Source: Actinomycetales bacterium
Lineage (GTDB): Bacteria > Actinomycetota > Actinomycetes > Actinomycetales > Cellulomonadaceae
Direction: 5' to 3'
DNA length: 64,000 nt
Assembly: GCA_020444245.1 (NCBI GenBank)
Contig: JAHLLI010000020.1
Location: 30,273-94,272, forward strand
Below the pieces are notes generated by a model. It was not told where the DNA came from. It did no database searches and was given only the letters and a program-made list of their open reading frames with translations. The translations under genes and the position numbers were made by a program. Below, piece after piece: positions 55,187 to 64,000 of this stretch. Position 1 is the first letter of the stretch; each line of letters begins with the position of its first letter.

Positions 55187-55268
55187 GGCGTCTGCGGCTC
55201 CTGCCCGGCGGTCCGCCACGGCTGGACGGGCGTCCATGGTTCCCAGGACGGCATGGCAGAGTGGACGC

Positions 55269-56003
55269 GTGACCGACGAGCCCGCGCCCAACCACGTCGC
55301 GGCGCACCGAGGAGGGCACGAGCCCAGCGGTTGGTTCCTCGTTGTGCGCGAGACGGCGATCATCCTGGTCAGCGCGATCGTGCTGTCCCTGGTCATCAAG
55401 ACCTACCTGGCCCAGGCGTTCTACATCCCCAGCGGCTCGATGGAGCAGACCCTGGAGATCGGCGACCGCGTCATGGTCACCAAGCTCGCGCCGGGCCCGC
55501 TCCAGGTGCACCGCGGCGACATCGTGGTGTTCAAGGACCCCGGTGGGTGGCTGCCCCCGCCACCCCCGCGTTCCGGCTCGCCGGCGAGCGAGTTCTTCGC
55601 GTCCGTGCTGACCTACATCGGCCTGCTGCCGCAGGACTCCGGTGAGCACCTCATCAAGCGGGTCATCGGGGTCGGGGGGGACCACGTGGTCTGCTGCGAC
55701 GAGCAGGGCCGCCTCCAGGTCAACGGGGTCTCGATCGACGAGCCCTACCTCGCGGCCGGCGCCGTGCCCAGTGAGATCGACTTCGACGTCACGGTGCCCG
55801 AGGGCTACCTGTGGGTGATGGGCGACAACCGCCAGAACTCCGAGGACTCCCGGTACCACCAGGGCAACCCGGGCGGCGGTGCCGTGCCGCTGTCCGACGT
55901 GGTGGGCGTCGCGTTCATCACCCTGTGGCCGTTGGACCGGCTCTCGCTGCTACGCAACCCCGGCGCCACCTTCGCCGACGTGCCGAGCGCCACGGGGCCA
56001 TGA
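55269..56003 (+). CDS. lepB: Signal peptidase I
   Basis: 244 residues from GTG 55269, 6 bases after CAGAGT (55257-55262), probably leaderless. One N-terminal membrane segment (about 28-46), catalytic Ser57 in [10 protein letters not shown] and Lys130 in [12 protein letters not shown], then [18 protein letters not shown] Pro-rich insert ([12 protein letters not shown], about 92-103) and a Cys pair (VVCCDEQG) are extra. It removes signal peptides, including those of the many exported proteins here. The stop overlaps rnhB by 4 bases. Confidence 0.94.
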   Translation: MTDEPAPNHVAAHRGGHEPSGWFLVVRETAIILVSAIVLSLVIKTYLAQAFYIPSGSMEQTLEIGDRVMVTKLAPGPLQVHRGDIVVFKDPGGWLPPPPPRSGSPASEFFASVLTYIGLLPQDSGEHLIKRVIGVGGDHVVCCDEQGRLQVNGVSIDEPYLAAGAVPSEIDFDVTVPEGYLWVMGDNRQNSEDSRYHQGNPGGGAVPLSDVVGVAFITLWPLDRLSLLRNPGATFADVPSATGP

Positions 56004-56713
56004 CCAGACCGCGTCCGGACCTGCGCATGGAGCGGGAGCTGCTCCGGGCCGGTGCACGCGTGGTGGTCGGCATGGACGAGGTCGGCCGGGGGGCGCTGGC
56101 CGGGCCGGTGAGCGTCGGTGCGGTCGCCGTCGACCTGACCACCCGGTCCGGGCCGCGCGGGGTGGCGGACTCCAAGCTGCTGACGCCGGCCGCCCGCCGG
56201 GCACTGCTACCGGCCCTGGGCCGCTGGGGGCTGGCCCGCGCGGTCGGGCACGCGTCGCCGGCCGAGATCGACGCGTACGGGATCGTGGCCGCGCTGCGGA
56301 TCGCCGGGCTGCGGGCGCTGGCGGGCATGGGGCTGGACGCCGACGTGGTGCTGCTGGACGGCTCGCACGACTGGCTCACCGGTGCGGCGGACCGCGGTGA
56401 GCTCGAGCTGTGGGAGCTGCCGGCGCCGGTGGCGGCGCCCCTCGTGCGCACCAGGGTCAAGGCGGACCAGCGCTGCTCGTCGGTGGCCGCGGCGAGCGTG
56501 CTGGCCAAGTGCGAGCGGGACGCGCTGATGGTCGCGCACGCCGCCGAGCACCCGGCCTACCGCTGGGAGGAGAACAAGGGCTACGGCGCCCCCGAGCACC
56601 TCGCCGCCCTGCGCGAGCACGGTCCCAGCCCGCTGCACCGGCGCAGCTGGCACCTGCCGGGTACGGACCCCGGCGAGGCCAGGGCCGCCGCATGGTCCAT
56701 CATGGAGCCGTGA
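56000..56713 (+). CDS. rnhB: Ribonuclease HII
   Basis: 237 residues, ATG overlapping the lepB stop. [22 protein letters not shown] holds Asp26 and Glu27; a third acidic residue is in [31 protein letters not shown] and the C-terminal [16 protein letters not shown] follow. It cuts the RNA strand of RNA-DNA hybrids and single embedded ribonucleotides. Overlaps the DUF2469 gene by 4 bases. Confidence 0.95.
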   Translation: MTRPRPDLRMERELLRAGARVVVGMDEVGRGALAGPVSVGAVAVDLTTRSGPRGVADSKLLTPAARRALLPALGRWGLARAVGHASPAEIDAYGIVAALRIAGLRALAGMGLDADVVLLDGSHDWLTGAADRGELELWELPAPVAAPLVRTRVKADQRCSSVAAASVLAKCERDALMVAHAAEHPAYRWEENKGYGAPEHLAALREHGPSPLHRRSWHLPGTDPGEARAAAWSIMEP

Positions 56714-57030
56714 GCGCAGAGGACCTCGAGAACTACGAGACCGAGATGGAGCTCGCGCTGTACCGCGAGTACCGCGACGTCGTCGGTCTGTTCTCGTACG
56801 TGGTGGAGACCGAGCGGCGGTTCTACCTGGCCAACCAGGTGGACCTGCAGGTCCGGTCCGCGGCCGGCGAGGTGTATTTCGAGCTCACCCTCGGCGACGC
56901 CTGGGTGTGGGACGTGTACCGCTCCGCGCGGTTCGTGCGCGCGGTGCGTGTGGTGACGTTCAAGGACGTCAACGTCGAGGAGCTCGCCAAGGCGGATCTC
57001 GACGTGCCGGAGGGCGGCTTCCGGCGCTGA
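56710..57030 (+). CDS. DUF2469 protein
   Basis: 106 residues from a GTG overlapping the rnhB stop. [44 protein letters not shown] opening (shown here in part), [22 protein letters not shown] and [20 protein letters not shown] are highly conserved in actinobacteria, always beside rnhB. Acidic, no membrane segment, no known catalytic motif. Function unknown. Confidence 0.9.
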   Translation: MSAEDLENYETEMELALYREYRDVVGLFSYVVETERRFYLANQVDLQVRSAAGEVYFELTLGDAWVWDVYRSARFVRAVRVVTFKDVNVEELAKADLDVPEGGFRR

Positions 57031-57165
57031 CGGCGTGGGGCGGTCGCCCCGCGGGCGCGCCCCGCCGTCCCCAGCCCCCGATCCTGCTGGGCTGTCCCCA
57101 GGTCCGCGGTACCTCGTTCCCGAACCTCGTCCTGCGCCGCCACCGTGGTGGCCGGAGGTGGTCGC

Positions 57166-57522
57166 GTGGCAGCCAAGGACGAGCTGGGCAGGTACGGCGA
57201 GCGGCTCGTCGCCGAGCGTCTGGCCGCGGCCGGGTGGCAGGTGCTGGACCGCAACTGGCGCGGCACACGCGGTGAGCTCGACGTGGTGGCGATGGACGGC
57301 CGCGAGCTCGTCGTGGTCGAGGTCAAGACCCGCAGCGGCCCAGGGTTCGGACACCCTGCCGAGGCCGTGACCCCGGCGAAGCTCGCCCGGCTGCGGCGGC
57401 TGGCAGGTCAGTGGCTCGCCGAGCACGAGGTCCGCGCCGGGGCCGTGCGGGTCGACGTGGTCGCGGTGCGCACCGACCGCGGTGGTGAGGCCCGCTTCGA
57501 GCACCTGCGGGGCGTGCTGTGA
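57166..57522 (+). CDS. YraN family protein (UPF0102, nuclease-like fold)
   Basis: 118 residues from GTG 57166 with CGGAGGTGG upstream. LGRYGERLVAERLAAAGWQVLDRNWRG, GELDVVAMDGRELVVVEVKTRSG (the E-x-K pair of the restriction-nuclease-like core) and KLARLRRLAGQWL match YraN. Function uncertain; its fixed position between rnhB and comM/dprA suggests DNA processing. The stop overlaps comM by 4 bases. Confidence 0.92.
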   Translation: MAAKDELGRYGERLVAERLAAAGWQVLDRNWRGTRGELDVVAMDGRELVVVEVKTRSGPGFGHPAEAVTPAKLARLRRLAGQWLAEHEVRAGAVRVDVVAVRTDRGGEARFEHLRGVL

Positions 57523-59051
57523 GCCTGGGCCGTGCCCTCGGGGTGGCACTGGTCGGGCTGACCGGTCACCTCGTGGAGATCGAGGCGCACCTGGCCGCCC
57601 AGCTCCCCGGCCTCACCCTGGTGGGGCTGCCCGACGCGGCGCTGAGCGAGGCCCGTGACCGGGTGCGCGCGGCGGTGACCTCGAGCGGGCTGTCCTGGCC
57701 GACGCGCCGGATCACCGTGAACCTCTCGCCTGCGGCGCTGCCCAAGGCCGGATCGGGGTTCGACCTGGGTATCGCGGTGGCGACCATGGTCGGGGCGGGC
57801 GCCTGCCCCGACGCCGAGCTGGCCGCGCGGACGGTGCACCTCGGCGAGCTGGGGCTGGACGGGCGGGTACGGCCCGTGCGCGGCGTGCTGCCGGCCGTCG
57901 CAGCCGCCGTGGCCGCCGGATGCACGCGGGTGGTGGTGGCCGCAGCCGACGAGGCCGAGGCGGCGCTGGTGCCCGGCGCGCAGGTGGTGCCCGCCACGTC
58001 GCTGGCCGAGGTGCTGCACGGGTACGGGGCGGACGTCGTGCTCCCGGACCTGCCACCCGCAGCCCGGGCCGAGCCGGAGGCTCCGGGCCCGGCAGCGACC
58101 GGGGACCTGTCGGACGTGATCGGCCAGGGCGCGGCGCGTCACGCACTGGAGGTCGCGGCCGCCGGCGGGCACCACCTGCTCATGACCGGGCCGCCGGGCA
58201 CCGGCAAGACGATGCTGGCCGCCCGGCTGCCCGGCCTGCTGCCGGACCTGGACGACCGCGACGCCGTCGAGGTCACGGCGATCCACTCGATCGCCGGGAC
58301 GTTCCGGCCCGGCGACGGGCTGCTGCGCCGGCCGCCGTTCGAGAACCCGCACCACACCGCGACGCCTGCGTCCGTGATCGGTGGGGGCTCGGGGCTGCCC
58401 CGGCCGGGCGCCGCGTCCCGGGCGCACCTCGGGGTCCTGTTCATGGACGAGGCGCCGGAGTTCGCGCCGCAGGTGATGCAGACCCTCCGTCAGCCGCTGG
58501 AGCACGGTGAGCTGGTGCTGCACCGCGCGGCGGGCTCGGCGCGGTACCCGGCACGGTTCCAGCTGGTCATGGCGGCCAACCCGTGCCCGTGCGGCAACTC
58601 GGTGGGCAAGGGTCTGGAGTGCACGTGCACGCCGCTGGCGCGCCGCCGGTACTTCTCGCGCCTGTCCGGGCCGTTGCTGGACCGGGTGGACCTGCAGGTC
58701 GACGTGCTGCCGGTGACCCGCGTGGAGCGCTCGGTCGGGGCGGGCGAGTCGACGGCCACCGTGGCCGGCCGGGTCGCCGAGGCCAGGCATCGCGCGGCGC
58801 ACCGTCTCGCGGGGACCGGGTGGCGGACCAATGCCGAGGTCCCGGGACGCTGGCTGCGTGGGCCGGGTGCACCGCCGGACACCCGGCTGGTCGAGACCGC
58901 GATGGACGGCGGGACCCTGAGCCTGCGCGGCGCCGACCGGGTGCTGCGGGTCGCGTGGACCCTCGCCGACCTCGCGGGCCGGCGCGTGCCGAGCGTCGAG
59001 GACATCGGCCGGGCCGTCGCGCTGCGCACGCGTGGTCAGGCGGGCACGTGA
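57519..59051 (+). CDS. ComM/YifB family AAA+ ATPase (Mg-chelatase-like)
   Basis: 510 residues from GTG 57519. N-terminal Lon-like domain (about 1-170, GLPDAALSEARDRVRAAV and VNLSPAALPKAGSGFDLGIA). The AAA+ Mg-chelatase core has Walker A GPPGTGKTMLAARLPGLLP, Walker B VLFMDEAPEF and Arg-rich sensors. The Cys cluster NPCPCGNSVGKGLECTCTP may bind zinc. The C-terminal helical domain ends TRGQAGT. ComM helps branch migration of incoming DNA in transformation. Overlaps dprA by 4 bases. Confidence 0.92.
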   Translation: MSLGRALGVALVGLTGHLVEIEAHLAAQLPGLTLVGLPDAALSEARDRVRAAVTSSGLSWPTRRITVNLSPAALPKAGSGFDLGIAVATMVGAGACPDAELAARTVHLGELGLDGRVRPVRGVLPAVAAAVAAGCTRVVVAAADEAEAALVPGAQVVPATSLAEVLHGYGADVVLPDLPPAARAEPEAPGPAATGDLSDVIGQGAARHALEVAAAGGHHLLMTGPPGTGKTMLAARLPGLLPDLDDRDAVEVTAIHSIAGTFRPGDGLLRRPPFENPHHTATPASVIGGGSGLPRPGAASRAHLGVLFMDEAPEFAPQVMQTLRQPLEHGELVLHRAAGSARYPARFQLVMAANPCPCGNSVGKGLECTCTPLARRRYFSRLSGPLLDRVDLQVDVLPVTRVERSVGAGESTATVAGRVAEARHRAAHRLAGTGWRTNAEVPGRWLRGPGAPPDTRLVETAMDGGTLSLRGADRVLRVAWTLADLAGRRVPSVEDIGRAVALRTRGQAGT

Positions 59052-60187
59052 ACGAACGCGAGGCGCGGGCGGCATGGAGCGGGCTCGTCGAACCGGGCGA
59101 CCCGGTGGCGGGGGCGCTGGTCGCCGCACTCGGTCCGCAGGAGGCGCTGGCCCTGGTCGAGCGGGCGGCGCGGGACGGTGAGCGCGCGGCGTTGCCCGCG
59201 TTCGGCGACGCGAGCCGGGAGCGGTTGAGGCGCTCCGTGGACGGCTGGGCGCGCCGGTGGGTCCCGGACGCCGCCCGCGGTCAGCTGGACTGGCTGGCCA
59301 GGCTCGGCGGCCGGCTCGTGGTGCCGGGGGAACCGCAGTGGCCGGTGCCGCTGGACGACCTCGGCCCAGCCCGGCCGATGTGCCTGTGGGTCCTGGGCCA
59401 GGACCCGGCCGAGCTGCTGGCGCGCGCGGTGTCCGTGGTCGGGGCGCGGGCCGCGACCCCCTACGGCCAGCACGTCGCCGGCGAGCTGGCGGCCGGCCTG
59501 ACGGACGCCGGGGTGTGCGTGGTCAGCGGCGGGGCGTTCGGCATCGACGCGGTCGCGCATCGCGCCGCCCTGGCCGCGCACGGTCGGACGGTCGCCGTGC
59601 TCGCCGCCGGCCTGGACCGGCCGTACCCGGCGGGCAACGCCAGGCTCCTGGCCGCGGTCGCGGAGTCCGGCGCGGTGGTCTCGGAGGTCCCGCCCGGGCA
59701 CCCGCCTAGTCGGCACCGGTTCCTGCTGCGCAACCGGCTGATCGCGGCCGCCGGCGCGGTGACGGTGGTCGTGGAGGCGGCGTGGCGCTCAGGCGCGCTG
59801 AGCACGGCCGGGCACGCCGTCGGTCTCCTGCGCCCGGTCGCCGCGGTGCCGGGGCCGGTGACCTCGGCCGCCTCAGCCGGCTGCCACCGCCTGCTGCGCG
59901 ACGGCGCGGCATGCGTGACCGACGCCGCTGAGGTGCTCGAGCTGCTGGACGGCACGCCGGCCGCCGTTCCGGACGTGAGCCTCCCCACCGACGGGCTCGG
60001 CCCGCACGAGCGCATCGTCCACGACGCGCTCCCGGTGCGCGGGGAGCGGTCGGTGGACGCGCTGACCCGGATGTGCGGGCTCGGCGTCGCCGACGTGCTC
60101 GCGGCTCTCGGAGGCCTGGAGCTGGCCGGGTGTGCCTCCCAGCGCGCGGGACGCTGGCGCCGGTCGCGACCTGCGCGACCCGCCTGA
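59048..60187 (+). CDS. dprA: DNA-processing protein DprA
   Basis: 379 residues from a GTG overlapping comM. An N-terminal SAM-like region leads to the Rossmann fold: AVSVVGARAATPYGQHVAGELAAGL, VVSGGAFGIDAVAHRAALAA, AAGLDRPYPAGNARLLAAV and SEVPPGHPPSRHRFLLRNRLIAA. A C-terminal winged helix (GPHERIVHDALPVRGERSVDALT) completes it. It loads RecA onto single-stranded DNA in transformation or protects DNA in other contexts. No comEA/comEC is in view. Confidence 0.95.
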   Translation: MNEREARAAWSGLVEPGDPVAGALVAALGPQEALALVERAARDGERAALPAFGDASRERLRRSVDGWARRWVPDAARGQLDWLARLGGRLVVPGEPQWPVPLDDLGPARPMCLWVLGQDPAELLARAVSVVGARAATPYGQHVAGELAAGLTDAGVCVVSGGAFGIDAVAHRAALAAHGRTVAVLAAGLDRPYPAGNARLLAAVAESGAVVSEVPPGHPPSRHRFLLRNRLIAAAGAVTVVVEAAWRSGALSTAGHAVGLLRPVAAVPGPVTSAASAGCHRLLRDGAACVTDAAEVLELLDGTPAAVPDVSLPTDGLGPHERIVHDALPVRGERSVDALTRMCGLGVADVLAALGGLELAGCASQRAGRWRRSRPARPA

Positions 60188-60280
60188 GCCGTCGGAGCGC
60201 GACGCCTGTCGGGTCCCGACCTGAGTGATGTCACGGGTTGTCGCCTTGTGACTCGCGCCGCGACAGGCCACGGTAGTGGC

Positions 60281-61207
60281 ATGCAGGTGGCAGATCCCGA
60301 GACGGACCTCGCGGCCACGGAGGCCGTGGCGCGGTTCGGCGTGCACCTCTCGGCCGGCCGGGGACTGTCGCCGCACACCGTCCGCGCCTACCTCGGGGAC
60401 GTCCGTCACGTCGTCGCCTTCGCCGGAAGGCGCGGGGTCGCGTGGGACCGGGTCGACCTGGCGCTGCTGCGGTCCTGGCTCGGGTCGATGGTCGCGGCGC
60501 GGCTGAGTCGTTCGACCATCGCGCGCCGCGGCGCGGCGGTGCGGTGCTTCTATGCCTGGGCGTACGAGGAGGGCCTCGTGGCCGACGACCCGGCCGCCCG
60601 GCTCGTCACGGCACAGCCCCGCCCGGCGCTGCCGACCGCGTTGGCCGTGGGTCCGGCCACCCGGCTGGTGGAGTCGGCCCGTGAGACGGCGGCCGACGGC
60701 GACCCGGTGGCCCTGCGGGACTGGGCCCTGGTCGAGCTGCTGTACGCGACGGGCGTGCGGGTCAGCGAGGCGGCCGGCCTGGACGTCGACGACGTCGACC
60801 TCGGCCAGCGCCTCGTGCGCGTGATGGGCAAGGGCGGCAAGGAACGCGTCGTGCCCTTCGGCGCGCCGGCTGCCCGGGCGCTGCAGGCGTGGCTCGCGCG
60901 CGGGCGCCCGCAGCTGGCCCGATCCGGCTCCGGACCGGCACTCCTGCTCGGTGTGCGTGGTGGCCGGGCGGACCCGCGCCAGCTGCGCACCGCCGTGCAC
61001 CAGGCGTCGGCGCTCGCGGGCGTCGACGACGTGGCGCCGCACGCGCTGCGTCACACCGCGGCGACCCACCTGCTGCAGGGTGGGTCGGACCTGCGTTCGG
61101 TGCAGGAGCTGCTCGGACATGCCAGTCTGGCGACCACACAGCGATACACCCACGTGACGGCGGACCGACTCCGCGCGTCCTACCTGCAAGCACACCCACG
61201 AGCCTGA
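60281..61207 (+). CDS. xerC: Tyrosine recombinase XerC
   Basis: 308 residues from ATG 60281; GTG 60248 and GTG 60287 are alternatives, the latter fitting a leaderless start after TAGTGG (60274-60279). N-terminal SAM-like domain (about 10-100) and catalytic domain with Arg160 (ATGVRVSEAAGL), Lys184 or Lys187 (GKGGKERVVPF), His254-x2-Arg257 (HALRHTAATHLL), His280 (LGHASL) and Tyr289 (TQRYTHV). It resolves chromosome dimers at dif with XerD. The position before whiG and rpsB is typical. Confidence 0.93.
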   Translation: MQVADPETDLAATEAVARFGVHLSAGRGLSPHTVRAYLGDVRHVVAFAGRRGVAWDRVDLALLRSWLGSMVAARLSRSTIARRGAAVRCFYAWAYEEGLVADDPAARLVTAQPRPALPTALAVGPATRLVESARETAADGDPVALRDWALVELLYATGVRVSEAAGLDVDDVDLGQRLVRVMGKGGKERVVPFGAPAARALQAWLARGRPQLARSGSGPALLLGVRGGRADPRQLRTAVHQASALAGVDDVAPHALRHTAATHLLQGGSDLRSVQELLGHASLATTQRYTHVTADRLRASYLQAHPRA

Positions 61208-61219
61208 CAGGATCAACGC

Positions 61220-62161
61220 ATGTCGAGCGAGGCGCACGCCGAGCGCGGTGGACCGTCCCAGGACGGCCCGGATGCCGCGACGTCGAGCGCTGCCTCGGGC
61301 GCGGCCGAGGAGGTCGCCGGCTCGGCGGTCGACGTCGACGGCGAGGCCGGCACCACGGACGCGACGGACGGGACGCTCGCGACGACGTCTCCCACCGGCT
61401 CTCCGGTCGACGCGACCTGGGAGCTGTTCAAGTCGACGGGTGACCGCAACGCCCGCGAGGTGCTGATCCTCCACTACGCCCCGCTGGTGACGATGGTCGC
61501 CAACCGGGTCGGCGCGGGCCTGCCGACCTCGGTCGAGCAGTCGGACCTGGTGTCCTACGGGATGTTCGGGCTGATCGACGCCATCGAGAAGTACGAGACC
61601 GACCGCGCCGTGAAGTTCGAGACCTACGCCAGCTCGCGGATCCGCGGCGCGATCATCGACGAGCTACGCGCGATCGACTGGATCCCGCGGTCGGTGCGCA
61701 CCAAGGCACGTGCCGTCGACCGCGCGTTCGCCGAGCTCGAGTCCGAGCTGCACCGGGCACCGAGCGAGGACGAGGTCGCCGACCGGCTCTCGATCAGCGT
61801 CCACGAGCTGCGCGGGGTGTTCTCCCAGCTGGCCACGGTGAACGTAGCCGCGCTGGACGAGCTGCTCGGGGCCGGCTCGGAGCGCGGCGACGCGCTGTCC
61901 CTGCTGGACACCCTCGAGGACACCGGTGCGGTCGACCCGCAGGGCAGCGTCGAGGCGCAGGAGACCAAGCTCCTGCTGGCCCGGGCGATCGAGCGGCTGG
62001 GCGAGCGGGAGAAGATCGTCCTGGTGCTCTACTACTACGAGAACATGACCCTGGCGGAGATCGGCCGGGTGCTCGGCGTGACCGAGTCCCGGATCTCCCA
62101 GATGCACACCGCGGCGATGCTGCGCCTGCGCACCTACCTGCAGGAGGCCGAGCGGGTCTGA
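61220..62161 (+). CDS. Sigma factor of the WhiG/FliA group
   Basis: 313 residues from ATG 61220, 6 bases after CAGGAT (61208-61213). About 70 residues of acidic Ala/Thr/Gly-rich leader precede sigma region 2 ([67 protein letters not shown] in part). Region 3 ([21 protein letters not shown]) and region 4 ([37 protein letters not shown]) follow. Could drive flagellar (FliA) or developmental (WhiG) genes. The position between xerC and rpsB matches whiG in streptomycetes. Confidence 0.9.
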   Translation: MSSEAHAERGGPSQDGPDAATSSAASGAAEEVAGSAVDVDGEAGTTDATDGTLATTSPTGSPVDATWELFKSTGDRNAREVLILHYAPLVTMVANRVGAGLPTSVEQSDLVSYGMFGLIDAIEKYETDRAVKFETYASSRIRGAIIDELRAIDWIPRSVRTKARAVDRAFAELESELHRAPSEDEVADRLSISVHELRGVFSQLATVNVAALDELLGAGSERGDALSLLDTLEDTGAVDPQGSVEAQETKLLLARAIERLGEREKIVLVLYYYENMTLAEIGRVLGVTESRISQMHTAAMLRLRTYLQEAERV

Positions 62162-62162
62162 C

Positions 62163-62762
62163 CTAGCCGGCCGGCGGCAGCAGGACCACCGGCGAGGCGC
62201 GGGTCAGCAGGCTCAACGGGTCCAGGTAGGCCTCACCGTCGCGCACCCCCCAGTGCACCCCGTCGTGGCCGGCTCGGTCCTGGAGCGTGCCCAGCACCGT
62301 GCCGCGCTCAACCCGGTCGCCCGGCGCGACGACGGCGTCGACGGGTTCGAGGCTGGACCGGAGCCCGTCGTCGTGGAGCACGGTGACGACGCCGCGGCCC
62401 GCCACCGGCGCGGCGAAGGCGACCACGCCGGCACCGGGGGAGCGCACCTCGGACCCGAGCGTGGCCGCGAGGTCGACGCCGCGGTGCCCCGAGCCCCAGC
62501 GGATCACGGGCGGGTCGAACAGCCGGGTCACTGCCCCCTCGACCGGCGGGCGGTACCCCGTGCTCGTCGTCCCCGCGGGCGGCGCCGCTGTGACGGCCGA
62601 CGCGCCGGGGATGCCCACTCCCGGGGCCCCCGCCGGCCCGGTGGCCGCGGCGACGCCGAGCGCGCCGACCCCGGAGGCCCACCACAGGGCCACCGCCCCG
62701 GCCGCCAGCGCCCTGCGCGGCGTCGCTCGCGACGCGCCCCTCGGCCCGGCCTTCTCCGTCAC
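62163..62762 (-). CDS. M23-family peptidase (LytM-like), secreted or membrane-anchored
   Basis: 199 residues from GTG 62762. N-terminal basic region and one hydrophobic segment ([21 protein letters not shown]), then an Ala/Pro/Gly linker and a LytM domain (about 75-190). [12 protein letters not shown] gives the first His-x3-Asp zinc pair. The end of the domain reads [11 protein letters not shown], with two His where LytM usually has H-x-H (here separated by two residues), so activity is uncertain. Stop lies 1 base from the convergent sigma gene stop. Confidence 0.82.
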   Translation of the reverse strand: MTEKAGPRGASRATPRRALAAGAVALWWASGVGALGVAAATGPAGAPGVGIPGASAVTAAPPAGTTSTGYRPPVEGAVTRLFDPPVIRWGSGHRGVDLAATLGSEVRSPGAGVVAFAAPVAGRGVVTVLHDDGLRSSLEPVDAVVAPGDRVERGTVLGTLQDRAGHDGVHWGVRDGEAYLDPLSLLTRASPVVLLPPAG

Positions 62763-63088
62763 GGGGGGATCGTCGCCCGCATCCGGCCAGCCGGGCCGGG
62801 TGGTCCCGGCGCCCTGTGGACGAGGCGGGCGTCCGCGGGGCGGTGGGTCGGCTACGATGGTCGGCGCACCCGGCTCGTCCGGGTGACATCGCGTGCCCTC
62901 ATCCCGTCACCACGCCGGTTCGCCGGTCGGCGGGAGCGAGTTCCGGCAGCGGTCCGCCTCGGCGGCGCCGGCACCGCGGGCACCAGGGGCGCCCGGTCAC
63001 CCGACCGCCGCCGACAACCCGACCAGGGCTGCACCCAGCGGCCCGCCAGCAGGTGCGCGGCCCAGGGCCGCGCCGGAAGGAACGTGCC
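62763..63088 (+). promoter_or_regulatory. rpsB promoter and structured leader
   Basis: 326 bases without a gene. A -10-like TACGAT lies at 62853-62858. Just downstream is CACCCGG-CTCGT-CCGGGTG (62867-62885), near the predicted 5' end of the transcript. A perfect 9-bp palindrome GCGCGGCCC-A-GGGCCGCGC (63055-63073) ends right before the GGAAGGA Shine-Dalgarno (63075-63081). The roughly 220-base leader suggests control by S2 or another factor. Confidence 0.5.
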
Positions 63089-64000
63089 ATGGCCGTCGTG
63101 ACCATGCGCCAGCTGCTCGAGAGTGGCGTCCACTTCGGGCACCAGACCCGTCGGTGGAACCCGAAGATGAAGCGGTTCATCCTCACCGAGCGCAACGGCA
63201 TCTACATCGTCGACCTCGAGTCGACCCTCACCCACATCGACCGGGCGTACTCCTTCGTCAAGGAGACCGTCTCCCGCGGCGGCTCGGTGCTGTTCGTCGG
63301 CACCAAGAAGCAGGCCCAGGAGCCGGTGGCCGAGCAGGCCGCCCGCGTCGGCATGCCCTACGTGAACCAGCGCTGGCTGGGCGGCATGCTCACCAACTTC
63401 CAGACCGTCAACAAGCGACTCCAGCGGCTCAAGGAGCTCGAGGAGATCGACTTCGACGACGTGGCGGGCAGCGGCTTCACCAAGAAGGAGCTGCTCATCA
63501 TGCGTCGCGAGAAGGACAAGCTCGCCAAGACGCTGGGCGGCATCCGCGACATGGCCAAGGTGCCGTCCGCGGTGTGGATCGTCGACACCAACAAGGAGCA
63601 CCTGGCCGTCGACGAGGCGCGCAAGCTCGGCGTCCCGGTGGTCGCGATCCTGGACACCAACTGCGATCCCGATCTCGTGGACTACGCGATCCCCGGCAAC
63701 GACGACGCGATCCGCTCGGTGACGCTCCTCACCCGGGTGGTCGCCGACGCCGTGGCCGAGGGTCTCATCGCGCGGCACAGCGCCCGCGCCGCCGCCACCG
63801 AGGGCGAAGCCCCGGCCGAGGCCGAGCCGCTCGCCGAGTGGGAGCGCGAGCTCCTCGCCGGTGCCGGCGATGCCGCTGCCGCCGCCGCTGAGACCCCGGG
63901 TGCTGAGGCGCCTGCTGCTGAGGCTCCCGCCGAGGAGACCCCGGTTGCTGAGGCTCCCGCCGAGGAGACCCCGGTTGCTGAGGCTCCCGCCGAGGAGACC
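63089..64000 (+). CDS. rpsB: 30S ribosomal protein S2 (3' truncated by window edge)
   Basis: 304 codons visible with no stop before the window edge. [27 protein letters not shown]..., [70 protein letters not shown] and [17 protein letters not shown] are S2 signatures (shown in part). After about residue 235 comes an Ala/Glu/Pro tail with an exact 30-bp repeat encoding [10 protein letters not shown]. It is needed for S1 and mRNA binding on the 30S subunit. Confidence 0.95.
   Translation, partial: MAVVTMRQLLESGVHFGHQTRRWNPKMKRFILTERNGIYIVDLESTLTHIDRAYSFVKETVSRGGSVLFVGTKKQAQEPVAEQAARVGMPYVNQRWLGGMLTNFQTVNKRLQRLKELEEIDFDDVAGSGFTKKELLIMRREKDKLAKTLGGIRDMAKVPSAVWIVDTNKEHLAVDEARKLGVPVVAILDTNCDPDLVDYAIPGNDDAIRSVTLLTRVVADAVAEGLIARHSARAAATEGEAPAEAEPLAEWERELLAGAGDAAAAAAETPGAEAPAAEAPAEETPVAEAPAEETPVAEAPAEET
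63917..64000 (+). repeat. 30-bp tandem repeat in the S2 C-terminal tail
   Basis: Two full units (63917-63946, 63947-63976) and 24 bases of a third are identical, starting GCTGAGGCTCCCGCCGAGGA. They encode [10 protein letters not shown]. The array continues past the window edge, so its length is unknown. Lack of synonymous changes suggests recent expansion. Confidence 0.92.

Noticed and set aside
62893..63891. Plus-strand open frame across the rpsB region
   Set aside because: Overlaps rpsB in another frame and is Arg/Ala-rich without motifs; rpsB itself, open to the window edge, explains the region.

Overview
The window is high-GC actinobacterial chromosome. The gene order ffh-rpsP-khpA-rimM-trmD-rplS-lepB-rnhB-DUF2469-yraN-comM-dprA-xerC-whiG-rpsB, the F420 cofactor genes, and the many GTG starts and TAGNNT-type leaderless -10 elements point to Actinomycetota. 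The proposed F420-0 importer and the PTS content suggest Micrococcales, perhaps a Cellulomonas relative (inference). I see no insertion sequence, prophage, CRISPR array, rRNA or tRNA.

Bases 1-7.5 kb: the end of a mannitol PTS operon (mtlA-mtlF) faces a polar amino-acid ABC operon, followed on the minus strand by valS, a RidA-like gene and a DUF3558-type lipoprotein. 7.5-11.6 kb: a MacB/FtsX-type ABC exporter pair behind repeated CCCTGATC boxes, and a small membrane protein. 11.6-22.2 kb: a coenzyme F420 neighbourhood with two F420-type luciferase-like oxidoreductases, stand-alone cofE, cofC, cofD and a three-gene ABC importer matching the proposed F420-0 transporter cassette. ArsR/VOC genes, a HhH-GPD repair gene, a methyltransferase and an SDR lie among them.

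22.2-30 kb: a TipAS-type MerR regulator, an HxlR regulator divergent from a small membrane protein, a phosphoribosyltransferase and an AlkD-like gene. Next come a SigK/RskA sigma-anti-sigma pair led by a Met-Asp pentapeptide-repeat lipoprotein with a SigK-like promoter, a flotillin/NfeD-like pair and a Nudix hydrolase. 30.4-32.8 kb: DipZ-like thiol-disulfide protein and thiol peroxidase. 32.8-41.3 kb: a T-box leader before ileS, then folC, a dhaKLM dihydroxyacetone kinase cassette, DUF4233 and ndk. 41.3-46.5 kb: smc, a small membrane protein and ftsY.

46.5-50.5 kb: nitrogen control, with amtB, two tandem PII genes and a GlnD-like protein that appears to lack ACT domains. 50.6-64 kb: the ribosome-maturation/secretion block from ffh to rpsB, which runs off the right edge. 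Several intergenic regions hold strong hairpins: terminators, ribosomal-protein leaders, or long near-palindromes of unclear role.

The most unusual items are the F420 importer beside an incomplete-looking F420 pathway, the SigK operon with its repeat lipoprotein, the short GlnD beside two PII genes, and the dha cassette inside the folC-DUF4233-ndk neighbourhood.
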